From positions 1 through 64,000 of the forward strand of contig NZ_JAEKEZ010000010.1 of assembly GCF_016650815.1 (NCBI RefSeq): 64,000 nucleotides of DNA, given 5' to 3'. The stretch comes from Pseudomonas sp. TH31. GTDB taxonomy: Bacteria > Pseudomonadota > Gammaproteobacteria > Pseudomonadales > Pseudomonadaceae. The notes beneath the pieces are model-generated. The model ran no database searches. It saw only the letters and a program-made list of their open reading frames with translations, and was not told the DNA's origin. A program made the translations under genes and the position numbers. Positions 1-9,763 of this stretch are shown one piece after another; the stretch's first letter is position 1; each line of letters begins with the position of its first letter.

Positions 1-219
1 AAGCAAGTGGCCGCCCGTCACGGAGTGACGCCAGCCCAGGTAGCGCTGGCATGGATACTGCGTCAGGACAGTGTCATTGCGATTCCCAAGGCGGTCCGAC
101 CCGAGCACGTGACGCTCAATGCGCAAGCGGCGCAGTTGAAACTGCAAGCGCAGGATCTGGAGGCGCTGGACCAAGCGTTTCGCGCGCCACAATGTAAGCA
201 GCGGTTGGCCATGGTCTGA
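1..219 (+). CDS. Aldo/keto reductase, C-terminal part (cut by window start)
   Basis: The reading frame is open from the first base and ends at TGA 217-219, so the gene begins outside the window. The 72 visible residues contain the stretch VTPAQVALAWILRQ followed by AIPKAV. This is the last barrel strand and helix of the aldo/keto reductase family, where the conserved lysine-containing segment binds NADP(H). These enzymes reduce aldehydes and ketones in the cytoplasm. The GTG at 7 is an internal codon, not the start. The substrate cannot be told from this fragment. Confidence 0.85.
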   Translation, partial: KQVAARHGVTPAQVALAWILRQDSVIAIPKAVRPEHVTLNAQAAQLKLQAQDLEALDQAFRAPQCKQRLAMV

Positions 220-247
220 GCCATCGCGACCTGTAGAGGGCTTCGGA

Positions 248-718
248 ATGAGAAGCACCGATCAGCTCGACTCATTCAATCTGCCACGCTTTGTCCAGGC
301 ACAGGACCCGGTGTTCGAGTGGGTCCAGGAGGAACTGCGCGCCGGCCAGAAACGCCGGCACTGGATGTGGTTCATCTTTCCGCAGATCGCCGGGCTTGGC
401 GGCAGCGAAATGTCCCGCCACTTCGCCATCAGTTGCGCCGAAGAAGCGGCGGCCTACCTCAAGCATCCACTGTTGGGCGCGCGTTTGCGTACGTGCACCC
501 AGTTAGTGCTGAACCTGAAAAAACGCTCGATTGCCGAGATTTTCGGCCACCCCGATGACCTCAAGTTTCACTCCTCCATGACCCTGTTCGCCCAGGTCGC
601 CCCTGACGGCAGCCTGTTCCATCGGGCGCTGGATCACTATTTCCATGGCATACAGGATGACTGGACGCTGTCGCTGCTGGACCTAAAACAGGCCCAACTG
701 CCCACCAATCAGCGTTGA
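248..718 (+). CDS. DUF1810 family protein
   Basis: A 156-residue cytoplasmic protein without signal peptide or membrane segment. The motifs [26 protein letters not shown] near residue 40 and [10 protein letters not shown] near residue 100 are typical of the DUF1810 (calpastatin-like in some annotations) family, which has no established biochemical role. It starts 29 bases after the aldo/keto reductase stop, so the two may be cotranscribed. Its 3' end overlaps the 3' end of the convergent DNA polymerase II gene by 36 bases, an unusual tail-to-tail overlap in which both C-termini are coded by the same DNA. Confidence 0.85.
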   Translation: MRSTDQLDSFNLPRFVQAQDPVFEWVQEELRAGQKRRHWMWFIFPQIAGLGGSEMSRHFAISCAEEAAAYLKHPLLGARLRTCTQLVLNLKKRSIAEIFGHPDDLKFHSSMTLFAQVAPDGSLFHRALDHYFHGIQDDWTLSLLDLKQAQLPTNQR

Positions 719-3046
719 GAAATCGTCATTGACGAACGGCAGGATCGCATCGGCCACCGGTTGCAGCTGTCGGGTGACGTAGTGGTCGTAGTCGATGGGC
801 GCACTGCGGATCTCCAGCGGCTCCGGCCCGGCGACGGTGATTACGTAGCTGATCCAGCCGCCACTCTGGTACTGCCGCGGGCGGCCCTGCTGTTCGTTAT
901 AGGCATCGGCCATCCGCGCCGCTCGCACATGGGGCGGCACGTTGCGCTCATAGTCGTCGAGGGTGCGGCGCAGGCGCTTGCGATAGACCAGGCGGTCGTC
1001 GAACTCACCGACCAGGGTCTTGCGCACGTAGTCGCGCACATAGTCCTGATACGGCTGGCGATGGAAGATCCGCGAGTACAGCTCCTGCTGAAATTGCCGG
1101 GCCAGCAACGACCAGTCGGTGCGCACGGTTTCCAGGCCCTTGTAGATCATTTCGTCGGTGCCGTCGGCACGGGTGACCAACCCGGCGTAACGCTTCTTGC
1201 TGCCCTCCTCGGCCCCGCGAATGGTCGGCATCAGGAAGCGCTTGTAGTGGGTTTCAAACTGCAATTCCAGAGCGCTTTCGAGTCCGTATTGCTGCTGCAC
1301 ATGTTCACGCCACCACTGGTTGACGTGATCTACCAAAGCACGGCCGATCTGCGCCGCTTCCTCCTGACCGTGGGCGCGACGCAGCCAGACGAAAGTCGAG
1401 TCGGTGTCGCCATAAATCACCGCGTGGCCCTGGGCCTCGATCAACTGCCGGGTGCGCAGCATGATTTCATGGCCACGCAGGGTGATGGACGAGGCCAGCC
1501 GCGTATCGAAGAACCGGCAACCGCTGGAGCCGAGTACGCCGTAAAAAGCGTTCATGATGATTTTCAGGGCCTGGGACAGCGGCGCATTGTATTCACGCTT
1601 GGCGGTTTCGCGGCCTTCGGCGACCCGCGCGACGATGGCCGGCAGGCAATGCCTTGTTCGGGAAAAACGCGCACCGCGAAAGCCTGGCACCGATTCGCTG
1701 TCGTCTGGGTGCTTGAGGCCCTCGATCAGCCCAACCGGGTCGATCAGGAAGGTGCGGATGATCGACGGATAAAGGCTTTTGTAGTCGAGCACCAGTACTG
1801 ACTCGTACAACCCCGGTTGCGAGTCCATCACAAAGCCGCCGGGGCTGGCCTGCGGTGGCTTGCCGCCGAGGTTCGGCGCAACGAAGCCCTGGCGGTGCAT
1901 CAACGGCATATACAGGTGCGTGAACGCCGCCACCGAACCGCCGCTGCGATCCGCCGGCAACCCGGTGACGCTCGCTCGTTCCAGCAGGAAGGTCAGCAAT
2001 TGGGTTTTGGCGAAGATCCGCGTGACCAGTTCGCAGTCCTTGAGGTTGTACGTCGCCAGCGCCGGTTTGTCCTCGGCGAACATGCGGTTGATTTCGTCCA
2101 TGCGCTGGTACGGCGTGCTGATCGCCTTGCCCTCGCCAAGCAGGGTTTGCGCGACGTTTTCCAGGCTGAACGAGGGGAAGCTCCAGGTCGCCGAACGCAG
2201 GGATTCGATGCCGTCGATGATCAAGCGCCCGGCTGCCGAGGCAAAGTAATGGTTACGGCTGCCGTGCTCGCGCCACTGCATTTCTTCGCCGCCACGCCCC
2301 AGTTTCAGCGGCACCGCAAGACGTCGGGCGTGCTCGTGAAGCACGCGCAGGTCGAATTGCACGACGTTCCAGCCGATGATCGCGTCGGGGTCGTGTCGGG
2401 CGAACCATTCGTTGAGTTTTTTCAGCAGCAGGGTTCGGGAATCGCAGTATTCGAGCTGGAAGTCCAAAGCGCTGGCGTCACCGTTGGGTGGGCCGAGCAT
2501 GTAGACCTGACGCTCGCCGCAGCCTTCCAGCGCGATGGAATACAACTCGCCCAGGGCAGTGGTTTCGATATCGAGGGACACCAGCCGCAGATTCGGCCGG
2601 TAACCGGGGGCCGGTTTCATTTGCGCGTCGAACAGCAGGCCATCGGCGTTGGGTGTGCCGCCAAACTGCACGGGCGCGGTGATGAAACGCTCCATCATGT
2701 AGCGTTCCGGCGGGCGCACGTCGGCTTCGAACATCTCGACGCCGACCTTGCGCAGCGCAGTTTCCAGCCGCATCAACTGGCCGTGCTGCTGGCAATACAG
2801 GCCGAGCACCGGGCGATGCTCGAAATCCAGCAGGGCCAGGGGCCGCAGTTCGACGTTCTTTTCCCCGCGCAACACGGTTTCAGCCTGCTCACGCTGCTCC
2901 GCCGGAATGAAGGCCACCGACGGTTGATGAGGCAGGCGGATGCGCCGGGGACCGGCATCGGTCGCCAGCCAGAACTCGACTTCGGTGCCGGCCGGGGTGT
3001 CGCGCCAATGCCGGGTCAGGACGAAGCCCTGCTGTAAATCCACCAC
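683..3046 (-). CDS. polB: DNA polymerase II (family B)
   Basis: A 787-residue family B polymerase close in length and in its first residues ([20 protein letters not shown]) to E. coli Pol II. Exonuclease motifs are visible in order: LDIETT (ExoI, about residue 155), NVVQFDL (ExoII, about 228) and YNLKDCELV (ExoIII, about 335). Polymerase motifs are [10 protein letters not shown] (motif A, about 425), [13 protein letters not shown] (motif B, about 500) and YGDTDSTFV (motif C, about 550). All catalytic aspartates are present. The enzyme does proofreading translesion synthesis and replication restart, and in E. coli is SOS-induced. I see no clear LexA box here. Two adjacent GTG codons (3046 and 3043) can serve as start. 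A GAGG 5 to 8 bases upstream fits the second slightly better. Confidence 0.97.
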   Translation of the reverse strand: MVDLQQGFVLTRHWRDTPAGTEVEFWLATDAGPRRIRLPHQPSVAFIPAEQREQAETVLRGEKNVELRPLALLDFEHRPVLGLYCQQHGQLMRLETALRKVGVEMFEADVRPPERYMMERFITAPVQFGGTPNADGLLFDAQMKPAPGYRPNLRLVSLDIETTALGELYSIALEGCGERQVYMLGPPNGDASALDFQLEYCDSRTLLLKKLNEWFARHDPDAIIGWNVVQFDLRVLHEHARRLAVPLKLGRGGEEMQWREHGSRNHYFASAAGRLIIDGIESLRSATWSFPSFSLENVAQTLLGEGKAISTPYQRMDEINRMFAEDKPALATYNLKDCELVTRIFAKTQLLTFLLERASVTGLPADRSGGSVAAFTHLYMPLMHRQGFVAPNLGGKPPQASPGGFVMDSQPGLYESVLVLDYKSLYPSIIRTFLIDPVGLIEGLKHPDDSESVPGFRGARFSRTRHCLPAIVARVAEGRETAKREYNAPLSQALKIIMNAFYGVLGSSGCRFFDTRLASSITLRGHEIMLRTRQLIEAQGHAVIYGDTDSTFVWLRRAHGQEEAAQIGRALVDHVNQWWREHVQQQYGLESALELQFETHYKRFLMPTIRGAEEGSKKRYAGLVTRADGTDEMIYKGLETVRTDWSLLARQFQQELYSRIFHRQPYQDYVRDYVRKTLVGEFDDRLVYRKRLRRTLDDYERNVPPHVRAARMADAYNEQQGRPRQYQSGGWISYVITVAGPEPLEIRSAPIDYDHYVTRQLQPVADAILPFVNDDFSTLIGGQLGLF

Positions 3047-3114
3047 TGCAACCTCGAATCTGATTCAGGGCGCAAATTCTACGCGTGATTAGTCTATATA
3101 GCGCCTCACATCCC

Positions 3115-3258
3115 CTGTAGCAGCTGTCGAGCCCCAGCGAGGCTGCGTTCGAGGACGCAGTCCTCATGCGATTTGCCTGATACAGCGCGTTGGCTGGATT
3201 GGCGACGGCGACGCCGCCGAACGCAGCCTCGCGGGGGCTCGACAGCTGCTACAAGGGG
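3115..3258. repeat. REP pair, class 3 (TAGCAGCTGTCGAGCC core)
   Basis: Two copies of CTGTAGCAGCTGTCGAGCC face each other at the ends of a 144-base block. Internal arms (GAGGCTGCGTTCG and CGAACGCAGCCTC) extend the pairing, so the whole unit can fold as one long hairpin. It fills most of the 345-base gap between polB and the CBS gene. The remaining bases next to polB include an AT-rich stretch (AGTCTATATAG, 3091-3101) that could hold a promoter. Confidence 0.85.
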
Positions 3259-3391
3259 GGCGAAAAACCGGGCATTTCGCAAAAAAACCGCCAAATGACG
3301 TTTTTTGCGTGTTATCTGCCGCTTTGCGCCTTGCCCTGCGCGCCTGGGTCTACGATTCTTCAAGAACAACGACAACACCTGAGAAGCCGCC

Positions 3392-3832
3392 ATGAAAACC
3401 GTCGCCCAACTGCTCAAGTTGAAAGATCAGAAGAACCAGGAAGTGCACCAGATCAAACCCGACCACATGGTGCTCGAAGCACTGATGAAGATGGCCGAGA
3501 AGAACGTCGGTGCCTTGCTGGTGGTGGAGAACGACGAAGTGCTGGGCATCATCAGCGAGCGGGACTATGCGCGCAAACTGGTGCTGCACGGCCGCTCTTC
3601 GGTGGGCACCCCGGTACGCGACATCATGGCGTCCCCGGTGATCACCGTCGACACCCACCAAACCGTCGATACCTGCCTGGGTATCATGTCGGACAAACGC
3701 CTGCGCCACTTGCCGGTGGTGGAGAACGGCAAGTTGCTGGGCTTGCTGTCCATCGGTGACCTGGTCAAGGAAGCGATTGCCGAACAGGCGGAATTGATTC
3801 GTCAGTTGGAGCAGTACATCCGCGGGGAGTGA
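3392..3832 (+). CDS. CBS domain protein
   Basis: A 146-residue cytoplasmic protein made almost entirely of a tandem CBS pair (Bateman module). The first CBS spans about residues 10-65 (ALLVVENDEVLGIISERDYARKL) and the second about residues 77-130 (RHLPVVENGKLLGLLSIGDLVKEAI). CBS pairs bind adenosine ligands such as AMP, ATP or S-adenosylmethionine and act as energy sensors. No fused effector domain is present, so the partner is unknown. ATG 3392 is the first start in frame and sits after a GAGAAG-like ribosome site. The gene stands alone, bounded by REP blocks. Confidence 0.93.
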   Translation: MKTVAQLLKLKDQKNQEVHQIKPDHMVLEALMKMAEKNVGALLVVENDEVLGIISERDYARKLVLHGRSSVGTPVRDIMASPVITVDTHQTVDTCLGIMSDKRLRHLPVVENGKLLGLLSIGDLVKEAIAEQAELIRQLEQYIRGE

Positions 3833-3861
3833 TCGGACGCGATCTCACTAAACCGCAAATC

Positions 3862-3955
3862 CCCTGTGGGAGCGAGCCTGCTCGCGATGGCGGCCTGACA
3901 TTCAACATTGATGTCGACTGGTCGGACGTCATCGCGAGCAGGCTCGCTCCCACAT
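3862..3955. repeat. REPIN, class 1 (GTGGGAGCGAGCCTGCTCGC core)
   Basis: GTGGGAGCGAGCCTGCTCGC at 3867 is mirrored by its reverse complement ending near 3953, with about 50 bases of loop. This is the commonest REP class of fluorescent pseudomonads. It lies between two convergent genes. Confidence 0.92.
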
Positions 3956-3971
3956 TGGTTTGTGGTGGGGT

Positions 3972-4595
3972 TCAGGTCGGCCAATGCCGGGCGAACACCG
4001 GCGCCAGGGCCGGATGCCGATCAATCCGCGTCAGCCAGGCGTAAAAACCCGGTCGCGCACCGCGTAAATGCTCCCGGCTCCCGGCCCAGCGCGACACCAC
4101 CGCCGCCAGCACATCCAGCGCTCCCGGAGTCTCAGCACCCAGGTACAGCTCACCGGAAAACTGATCGGCAAACACCTCCCAATTCCAATGCAAGCGCGCA
4201 CGGGCACCCGCCATGAGGTTTTCCCTCGGCGACTCGTCCGGTTCGGCCAACCAGCGCTCCGGGTAATCGATAAGGCTGATGGCCGAATAGCAATTGCAGA
4301 CGATGTAGACCAGGCCTCGAATGGCCTGGTCGCGTTCCGCCGGGCTGTCCGGCAGCAAGCCTGATGAGGGAAAAGTCAGCCCCAAGTGAATGAGGATCGC
4401 CGCGCTTTCGGTGAGGATGCTGCCGTCGGGCAGTTCCAGGGTCGGGATCTGCTTGAGCGGGTTGAGCTTTTCCAGCGCGTGAGCCGCCTCTGCCGACCCG
4501 GCGACATCGATAAACCGATAAGGGATCGCGCAGAGTTCAAGGGCCGCTTCTATCGCCGCCGCGCCGGAGTTCTGTTGTCCGTAAAGCTGATACAT
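3972..4595 (-). CDS. Glutathione S-transferase family protein
   Basis: A 207-residue protein with an N-terminal thioredoxin fold (YQLYGQQNSGAAAIEAALELC, then QIPTLELPDGSILTESAAILIHL, where the Pro and the ES pair bind the glutathione gamma-glutamyl group) and an all-helical C-terminal domain. This matches bacterial GSTs that conjugate or reduce electrophiles with glutathione. The frame stays open upstream to 4940. I chose ATG 4595 because the thioredoxin fold begins there and the upstream residues look unlike coding sequence. It is divergent from the lipoprotein gene at 4742. Confidence 0.88.
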   Translation of the reverse strand: MYQLYGQQNSGAAAIEAALELCAIPYRFIDVAGSAEAAHALEKLNPLKQIPTLELPDGSILTESAAILIHLGLTFPSSGLLPDSPAERDQAIRGLVYIVCNCYSAISLIDYPERWLAEPDESPRENLMAGARARLHWNWEVFADQFSGELYLGAETPGALDVLAAVVSRWAGSREHLRGARPGFYAWLTRIDRHPALAPVFARHWPT

Positions 4596-4741
4596 GTCGC
4601 GCCCTCCCGGCGAACAGACAATCAGTGGGTAGACGGTGGGGCACGGTGCAGGTTCGCGGCCATTTGGCCAAATGATGCAGGTAAGATGCGCGCTCCCGGG
4701 GCGCACTGCTGACGTCCCGCTGCACACCTCAAGGATCGAAC

Positions 4742-5536
4742 ATGCGCCAACCGGATGGCAAACCTGCCTCAATGCCTCGCGTCTATTGGTTTGTACTGGC
4801 CTGCCTGGCCCTGGGCGGCTGCTCGCCGAGCGAACGGTCGTCATCGGCCAGTCTAGACGGAGAACAAGGACGTGGCGGCGCGATGCTCGCCTATGAGCAT
4901 CAGTTGCACCTGTTGCTGCCCCAAGCGCAGATAGCCCCACGCTTGCAGGCCACCCGCGAGGCCTGCGAAACCGCGCGTTTTGGTGCCTGTAACGTATTGC
5001 GCATCGAACAAGGGGCCGGCCGCGCCGAAATCACCTTGCGCATCGCCCCCGCTGGCGTCGAGCCGTTGGTAGCCATGGCTGCCGAGGGTGGCGAAATGGG
5101 CCAGCGCATCACCTCCGCCGAAGATCTCGCCGATGCGGTGGACGACACCCGCCGCCGTCAGGAGCGACTCAAGGCCCAGCAGCAGCGCCTGGACGAACTG
5201 GCCAGCCGCCGGGACATCAGCGTCACCGACCTGATCGCCCTGAGCAAAGAACAGGCCGGCATCGAAAACGACCTGCAGGCCCTGGCCCAGGTATCCGCCG
5301 GCCAGCAACGCCGACTGGACACCAATCGCGTCACGCTGTCGTTCCAGCCGACCGGTGCCAGTAGCCGCTCGTCGCAGTTGAGCCGGGCGTTCAGCAACTT
5401 GCTGGACAACCTCGCCGATGGCGCCGTCGATGCGCTGGAGAAAGGCAGCTATGCGTTGCCGTTCCTGGTCCTGGCCTTCCCGCTGTTTATGCTGTGGGTC
5501 TGGCTGTGGCGCAAGTTTGTGCGTCGTCGCACGTGA
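4742..5536 (+). CDS. DUF4349 domain lipoprotein
   Basis: A 264-residue protein with a type II signal peptide ending in the lipobox LGGC (Cys 27), so it is probably lipid-anchored. A coiled-coil stretch follows (TRRRQERLKAQQQRLDELASR, about residues 137-157, and KEQAGIENDLQALAQ). A hydrophobic segment near the C-terminus (ALPFLVLAFPLFMLWVWLW, about residues 238-257) ends with the basic KFVRRRT. This order is that of DUF4349 proteins, whose function is unknown. A second ATG (MPRVYWF, ten codons in) could also be the start and gives a more usual signal peptide. Confidence 0.85.
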   Translation: MRQPDGKPASMPRVYWFVLACLALGGCSPSERSSSASLDGEQGRGGAMLAYEHQLHLLLPQAQIAPRLQATREACETARFGACNVLRIEQGAGRAEITLRIAPAGVEPLVAMAAEGGEMGQRITSAEDLADAVDDTRRRQERLKAQQQRLDELASRRDISVTDLIALSKEQAGIENDLQALAQVSAGQQRRLDTNRVTLSFQPTGASSRSSQLSRAFSNLLDNLADGAVDALEKGSYALPFLVLAFPLFMLWVWLWRKFVRRRT

Positions 5537-5653
5537 GTCAATAGCAACGATCCGATACAAACCCTAATGGGTTTACCGCAGCACTCAACGAAAAACCCGG
5601 CCTTATCAGCTAATGCCGATCAGTTAAGAATATCTCAAGGTGACACGCGCTCT

Positions 5654-5788
5654 TTGTAACAGCTGGCGAAGCCTGCGTTCGGCTGAGCAGCAGTCGTAAA
5701 TCCTGTATACGCGGTTTGCCTGAAAGAACCGGGGGCTGATCTAACGACTGCTGCGCAGCCGAACGCAGGCTTCGCCAACTGCTACAGA
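5654..5788. repeat. REP pair, class 3 (CAGCTGGCGAAGCCTGCG)
   Basis: Long imperfect palindrome: CAGCTGGCGAAGCCTGCGTT on the left and AACGCAGGCTTCGCCAACTG on the right, with further inner arms (GAGCAGCAGTCGTAA and ACGACTGCTGCGCAG). A shorter direct feature flanks it: CTAATGCCGATCAGTTAAG at 5610 is repeated inverted at 5798-5816 (CTTAACTGATCGGCATTAG). The whole 200-base block is therefore one nested inverted repeat, in the 426-base gap between two convergent lipoprotein genes. Confidence 0.85.
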
Positions 5789-5883
5789 TCGCGTTTAGCT
5801 TAACTGATCGGCATTAGCCTTATCAGCCGGGGGTTTTATGCCTACTAATATCCATTACTCATGCAGTGTCTGGATACTCGCCA

Positions 5884-5962
5884 AGATCGCAGCCTTCGGC
5901 AGCTCCTACAGGTGTACGCAATGCCCATGTAGGAGCTGCCGAAGGCTGCGATCTTTTGATCT
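5884..5962. repeat. REPIN, class 2 (GTAGGAGCTGCCGAAGGCTG core)
   Basis: AGATCGCAGCCTTCGGCAGC at 5884 faces GTAGGAGCTGCCGAAGGCTG at 5939. It ends directly at the stop codon of the DUF1615 lipoprotein gene. The right arm finishes in ATCTTTTGATCTT, as in the other class 2 elements. Confidence 0.92.
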
Positions 5963-7054
5963 TCAACTTCCCTTCGCCATGCACCGCTGATAACGCTCAT
6001 CAACCCGCTTGGCAAACCACGCCGTCGTCAGTTTGCGGGTGATCTTCGGACTGTGCAGTTCGATCCCCGGCAACACCGCTCGCGGCAACGCCCGGCCTTC
6101 GGCCTTCTCGGCCAGGGCGAAGACCTTCTGATAGAGCGCCGTGTCCTCAAATTCCAGGCTCTTGCCCTTCTCCAATTGCTGGCGAATCGTCGGATTGCGC
6201 ATGCCCAGTTGCTTGCCGAGGGTGCGCACCGCCAGTTCCGTGGTGCCAGGCATGATCGAGTCGTAGCGAATCACGTCACCGTCCAGCGCCAACGGGATAC
6301 CCGAGGCGCGACTGACGGCATTTTGAAACGCCGCATTACGGCTGGCGTACCAACCGGCATTGAAATCGGCAAAGCGATACAGCGGCTGCTTGTAGCTCAC
6401 CGGATAACCGAGCAAATGGGCAATGCCGAAGTACATGCCACCGCGACGGCTGAACACCTCATGGCGAATCGAGCCCGTCACCGGATAGGGATAATTGCGT
6501 GCCTCCTGTTCGGCGAACTCGACGCTGACCTGCATCGGCCCGGCGGTGTGCACCGGGTTGAACCCGCCGAACAAAGTCCGGCCCATGGGCACCATGTTGA
6601 TAAAGTCATCGAAGATCGCGCTGAGTTCTTTTTCGCTACGGGCGGCGCTCAGTCGGTCGCTGTAGCTTTTGCCGTTCGGTGAACGGACTTGCAACGCAGC
6701 GCTGACCAGCAGGCTGGGAATGTGCACCTTGGCGGCGCGGCGGTCGATCTCGTCCCGGGCGATCTTGCCCAGGCCCGGCACGGTTGGGTCGACCTGGAAA
6801 GTCGATTCCTGCTCGGTGACGGCCAGGACTGCGCAGAGATTTTGCGTGCCTGGTGAAATGTCCTGGGCGACAAACGCTGCGTAGATGTCCGTCGCCCAAC
6901 CCTCACGGTCGACGGTCTTGGCCGGTAACAGGCGCACGATCTGCGCCTTGACCTCGGCAGGCTTGCGGGCCGGCGTCTCCTGGGTACGCTGAGTGCCGCA
7001 ACCGGCCAGGACCAGCAAGGCAGTGAGGCTCATGATCAATCGGTGGGCGTGCAT
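5963..7054 (-). CDS. DUF1615 domain lipoprotein
   Basis: A 363-residue protein whose signal peptide ends in the lipobox LAGC (Cys 19), so it is an exported lipoprotein. The mature part (GWATDIYAAFVAQDISPGTQNLCAVLAVTEQESTF, then GGMYFGIAHLLGYP and FADFNAGWYASRNAAFQNAV) is characteristic of DUF1615. The EQES segment followed by FNAGWY resembles the layout of lytic transglycosylase-type folds, so a cell-wall role is possible, but that is inference. Start ATG 7054 immediately precedes a normal signal peptide. The stop abuts a REPIN. Confidence 0.88.
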   Translation of the reverse strand: MHAHRLIMSLTALLVLAGCGTQRTQETPARKPAEVKAQIVRLLPAKTVDREGWATDIYAAFVAQDISPGTQNLCAVLAVTEQESTFQVDPTVPGLGKIARDEIDRRAAKVHIPSLLVSAALQVRSPNGKSYSDRLSAARSEKELSAIFDDFINMVPMGRTLFGGFNPVHTAGPMQVSVEFAEQEARNYPYPVTGSIRHEVFSRRGGMYFGIAHLLGYPVSYKQPLYRFADFNAGWYASRNAAFQNAVSRASGIPLALDGDVIRYDSIMPGTTELAVRTLGKQLGMRNPTIRQQLEKGKSLEFEDTALYQKVFALAEKAEGRALPRAVLPGIELHSPKITRKLTTAWFAKRVDERYQRCMAKGS

Positions 7055-7143
7055 GGTGCTCCATCAAATCTGTTTAGCCGGGTCAACCATACGATCAAAG
7101 GCATGGCGCAGGCTATGACTCCCACCACCCCCCGCCGTTCCTT

Positions 7144-7183
7144 CGTAGCAGTTGTCGAGCACCGCGAGGCAGCTGCTACAGGG
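7144..7183. repeat. Degenerate REP, class 3
   Basis: GTAGCAGTTGTCGAGCACCG followed by GAGGCAGCTGCTACAGGG. This is a collapsed version of the class 3 pair with almost no spacer, in the 275-base gap upstream of the TonB receptor gene. Confidence 0.6.
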
Positions 7184-7230
7184 CACCTCGCATGTGCAGG
7201 ATGATGACAAACTGATTGCAAGACGTTACT

Positions 7231-7249
7231 GAGAAAACATATCATTTGC
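7231..7249 (+). promoter_or_regulatory. Possible Fur box upstream of the TonB receptor
   Basis: GAGAAAACATATCATTTGC matches the 19-base Fur consensus at 11 positions, best in its right half (ATCATT), and lies 81 bases before the receptor start. The match is weak. I list it because siderophore receptor genes are normally Fur-controlled. Confidence 0.25.
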
Positions 7250-7329
7250 GCCTGGAGTCGTATTCGCGCAAGGAGTTCCCCGCGCCGTTATCTCTTTTTC
7301 TCATCGGCGGCGCGCCGCCAGGATCGAAC

Positions 7330-9540
7330 ATGCCCACTCCAGCCCGACTCGGCGTTCCTTTTCGCCCGACCTTTCTCGCCTTGTTTTGCGCCCTGTCCGT
7401 CTCAGCCCACGCTGCAACATCCGAAAACGACGGCAAGGCGCTGGTGCTGGACGATGTAAACGTCAACGCCCAAGCCCCGACGCCGACCGCCCTGCCTCCA
7501 GTGTATGCCGGTGGCCAGGTGGCACGCGGCGGTCAATTGGGTGTGCTGGGCAATCAGGATGTGATGGACGTGCCGTTCACCATGGCTTCCTACACCGAGC
7601 AACTGATCCAGGACCAGCAAGCCGAAACCGTCGGCGATGTGCTGCTCAACGATTCCTCGGTGCGCCAGGCCACCGGTTATGCCAACCAGGCCCAATTGTT
7701 TGTGATTCGTGGCCTGCCGCTCAATGGCGATGACATTTCCTATAACGGCCTCTACGGCGTGCTGCCGCGGCAGATCATTTCCACCGACGCCCTCGAGCGC
7801 GTGGAAGTGTTCAAAGGACCGAACGCCTTTATCAATGGCGTGACACCGACCGGCTCCGGCATCGGCGGCGGGGTCAACCTGCAACCCAAACGTGCCGACG
7901 ACGTGCCGCTGCGTCGCTTGACCACCGACATCAGCAGCGACGGCCGGGTCGGCGAACACCTGGACCTCGGCCAGCGTTTTGGTGAAGACAACCGCTTCGG
8001 CGCCCGGGTCAACCTGGCCCAGCGCGAAGGCGACACCGGTATCGACGACGAAAACCAGCGTTCCAAACTGTTCGCCCTGGGCCTGGATTATCGCGGCGAC
8101 GCCCTGCGCATCTCCGGCGACTTCGCCTATCAGAAGCAACGCATCAACGGCGGCCGCAACTCGGTGTTCCTCGGCAGCGCCACCCAGGTGCCGGACGCAC
8201 CATCGGCCTCCACCAACTACGCGCCGAAGTGGGGTTTTACCGAGATAGAAGACACCTTCGGTATGCTGCGCGCCGAGTACGACCTCAACGACAACTGGAC
8301 AGCCTATGCCGCGGCCGGCGCCAAGCACACCCGTGAAGTCGGTCGCTACAGCTCGACCACCCTCACCGATAACCTCGGCAACGCCACCACTACCGGCTCT
8401 TTCGTCCCCCACGACGAAGACAACACCAGCGCAATGGCCGGCCTGAACGGTCGTTTCCAGACCGGCCCGGTCAGCCACAAACTGAGCTTCGGCCTGGCCG
8501 GCATCTGGACCGAACAACGCAGCGCCTACGATTTCGACCTGACCAAATACTCGAACAACCTCTATCACCCGGTGGATACGCCATCGCCCGTCGGCAACTT
8601 CTCCGGCGGCGACCTGAACGATCCGGGTATCGTCGGCAAGACCTTCAACCGTAGCGCTGCGGTGTCCGACACCCTCGGCTTCTTCGACGACCGACTATTG
8701 GTGACCGCCGGCTTGCGTCGCCAACAATTGGTGGTTCAAGGCTACAACTACGCGCCCTACGGGTCGGGCAGCCGCAAATCCGCCTACGACGAATCGATCA
8801 CCACGCCGGTCTACGGCATCGTCTTCAAACCGTGGGGACACGTGTCGCTCTACGCCAACCACATCGAAGGCCTGGCGCAGGGCCCGACTTCACCGACTTC
8901 GGCCGGCGGTCGCGTCGTCACCAACGGCAACGAGGTCTACGCCCCGGCCCGTTCCAAGCAAATCGAAGCCGGCGTAAAAGTCGACATGGGCACCTACGGC
9001 GCGAGCCTCGGCGTGTACCGTATCGAGCAGCCGAGCGACGGTTACTCGCTGATCACCGGCGCGACCACCGCTGTGTATGTGCGTGAAGGTCAACAGGTCA
9101 ACAAGGGCGTCGAACTCAACATCTTCGGCGAGCCGATCACTGGCCTGCGCCTGATCAGCGGCCTGACCTTGATGGACACCGAACTGAAGAACACCCAGAA
9201 CGGCGCCAACGACGGCAACCGCGCCATCGGCGTGCCGAGCTTCCAGTTCAACGCTGGCGTGGACTGGGACGTACCCGGCCTGCAAGGCGTAGCCCTGACC
9301 GGGCGGATGTTGCGCACCGGCGGCCAATACGCCGACGCGGCGAATAACCTCAGCCTGCCGACCTGGAACCGCTTCGACGCGGGCGCCCGCTACGCCTTCA
9401 AGGTTGAGCACAAAGACGTGACCGTGCGTCTGGGCGTCGACAACCTGACCAACGAGAAATACTGGGAATCGGCCCTCGGCGGCTACCTGACCCAGGGCGA
9501 GCCACGGGTGGCGAAGTTGTCGGGCACCCTCGATTTCTAA
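7330..9540 (+). CDS. TonB-dependent siderophore receptor
   Basis: A 736-residue outer-membrane receptor. ATG 7330 is chosen because it begins a clean signal peptide (cleavage after VSAHA, about residue 28). The upstream extension to 7216 has no such features. The plug domain contains DVPFTMASYTEQLIQDQQAETVGDVLLNDSSVR and VEVFKGPNAFINGV, followed by a 22-strand barrel ending in GEPRVAKLSGTLDF with a terminal Phe. There is no extra N-terminal signalling (STN) domain, so it should not control a sigma factor itself. It imports ferric siderophores with energy from TonB-ExbBD. The ligand cannot be read from sequence. A strong terminator follows. Confidence 0.94.
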   Translation: MPTPARLGVPFRPTFLALFCALSVSAHAATSENDGKALVLDDVNVNAQAPTPTALPPVYAGGQVARGGQLGVLGNQDVMDVPFTMASYTEQLIQDQQAETVGDVLLNDSSVRQATGYANQAQLFVIRGLPLNGDDISYNGLYGVLPRQIISTDALERVEVFKGPNAFINGVTPTGSGIGGGVNLQPKRADDVPLRRLTTDISSDGRVGEHLDLGQRFGEDNRFGARVNLAQREGDTGIDDENQRSKLFALGLDYRGDALRISGDFAYQKQRINGGRNSVFLGSATQVPDAPSASTNYAPKWGFTEIEDTFGMLRAEYDLNDNWTAYAAAGAKHTREVGRYSSTTLTDNLGNATTTGSFVPHDEDNTSAMAGLNGRFQTGPVSHKLSFGLAGIWTEQRSAYDFDLTKYSNNLYHPVDTPSPVGNFSGGDLNDPGIVGKTFNRSAAVSDTLGFFDDRLLVTAGLRRQQLVVQGYNYAPYGSGSRKSAYDESITTPVYGIVFKPWGHVSLYANHIEGLAQGPTSPTSAGGRVVTNGNEVYAPARSKQIEAGVKVDMGTYGASLGVYRIEQPSDGYSLITGATTAVYVREGQQVNKGVELNIFGEPITGLRLISGLTLMDTELKNTQNGANDGNRAIGVPSFQFNAGVDWDVPGLQGVALTGRMLRTGGQYADAANNLSLPTWNRFDAGARYAFKVEHKDVTVRLGVDNLTNEKYWESALGGYLTQGEPRVAKLSGTLDF

Positions 9541-9556
9541 GCACCACCGTTTAACG

Positions 9557-9595
9557 AAAAGGCCCCGCAGTTTTACAGCTGCGGGGCCTTTTTTG
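9557..9595 (+). terminator. Rho-independent terminator
   Basis: Stem GGCCCCGCAG (9561-9570) pairs perfectly with CTGCGGGGCC (9579-9588). It is followed by six T and preceded by four A, so it can also work on the other strand. It ends the TonB receptor transcript. Confidence 0.95.
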
Positions 9596-9611
9596 TCAGA
9601 TGTCGACCGAT

Positions 9612-9700
9612 ACCCGTAGGAGCTGCCGAAGGCTGCGATCTTTTGATCTTGCTGTTGGATCAAGATCAAAAGATCGCAGCCTTCGGCAGCTCCTACGGGG
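9612..9700. repeat. REPIN, class 2
   Basis: Near-perfect hairpin: CGTAGGAGCTGCCGAAGGCT to ATCTTTTGATCTTG on the left and the full reverse complement on the right, with only about 10 bases of loop (CTGTTGGAT). Confidence 0.93.
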
Positions 9701-9763
9701 TTCGCCAGGCTCGAAAGCCGGACCTGGACCATACTGGGTGCATACACCAAGGAAAACAGGCCC

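Noticed and set aside
1817..3037. Plus-strand frame of about 400 codons opposite polB
   Set aside because: Frame-shadow of a strongly conserved polymerase gene, whose motifs all read on the minus strand.
4596..4940. Longer GST start at 4940
   Set aside because: The upstream 115 codons include no GST features and overlap the divergent lipoprotein gene and its promoter.
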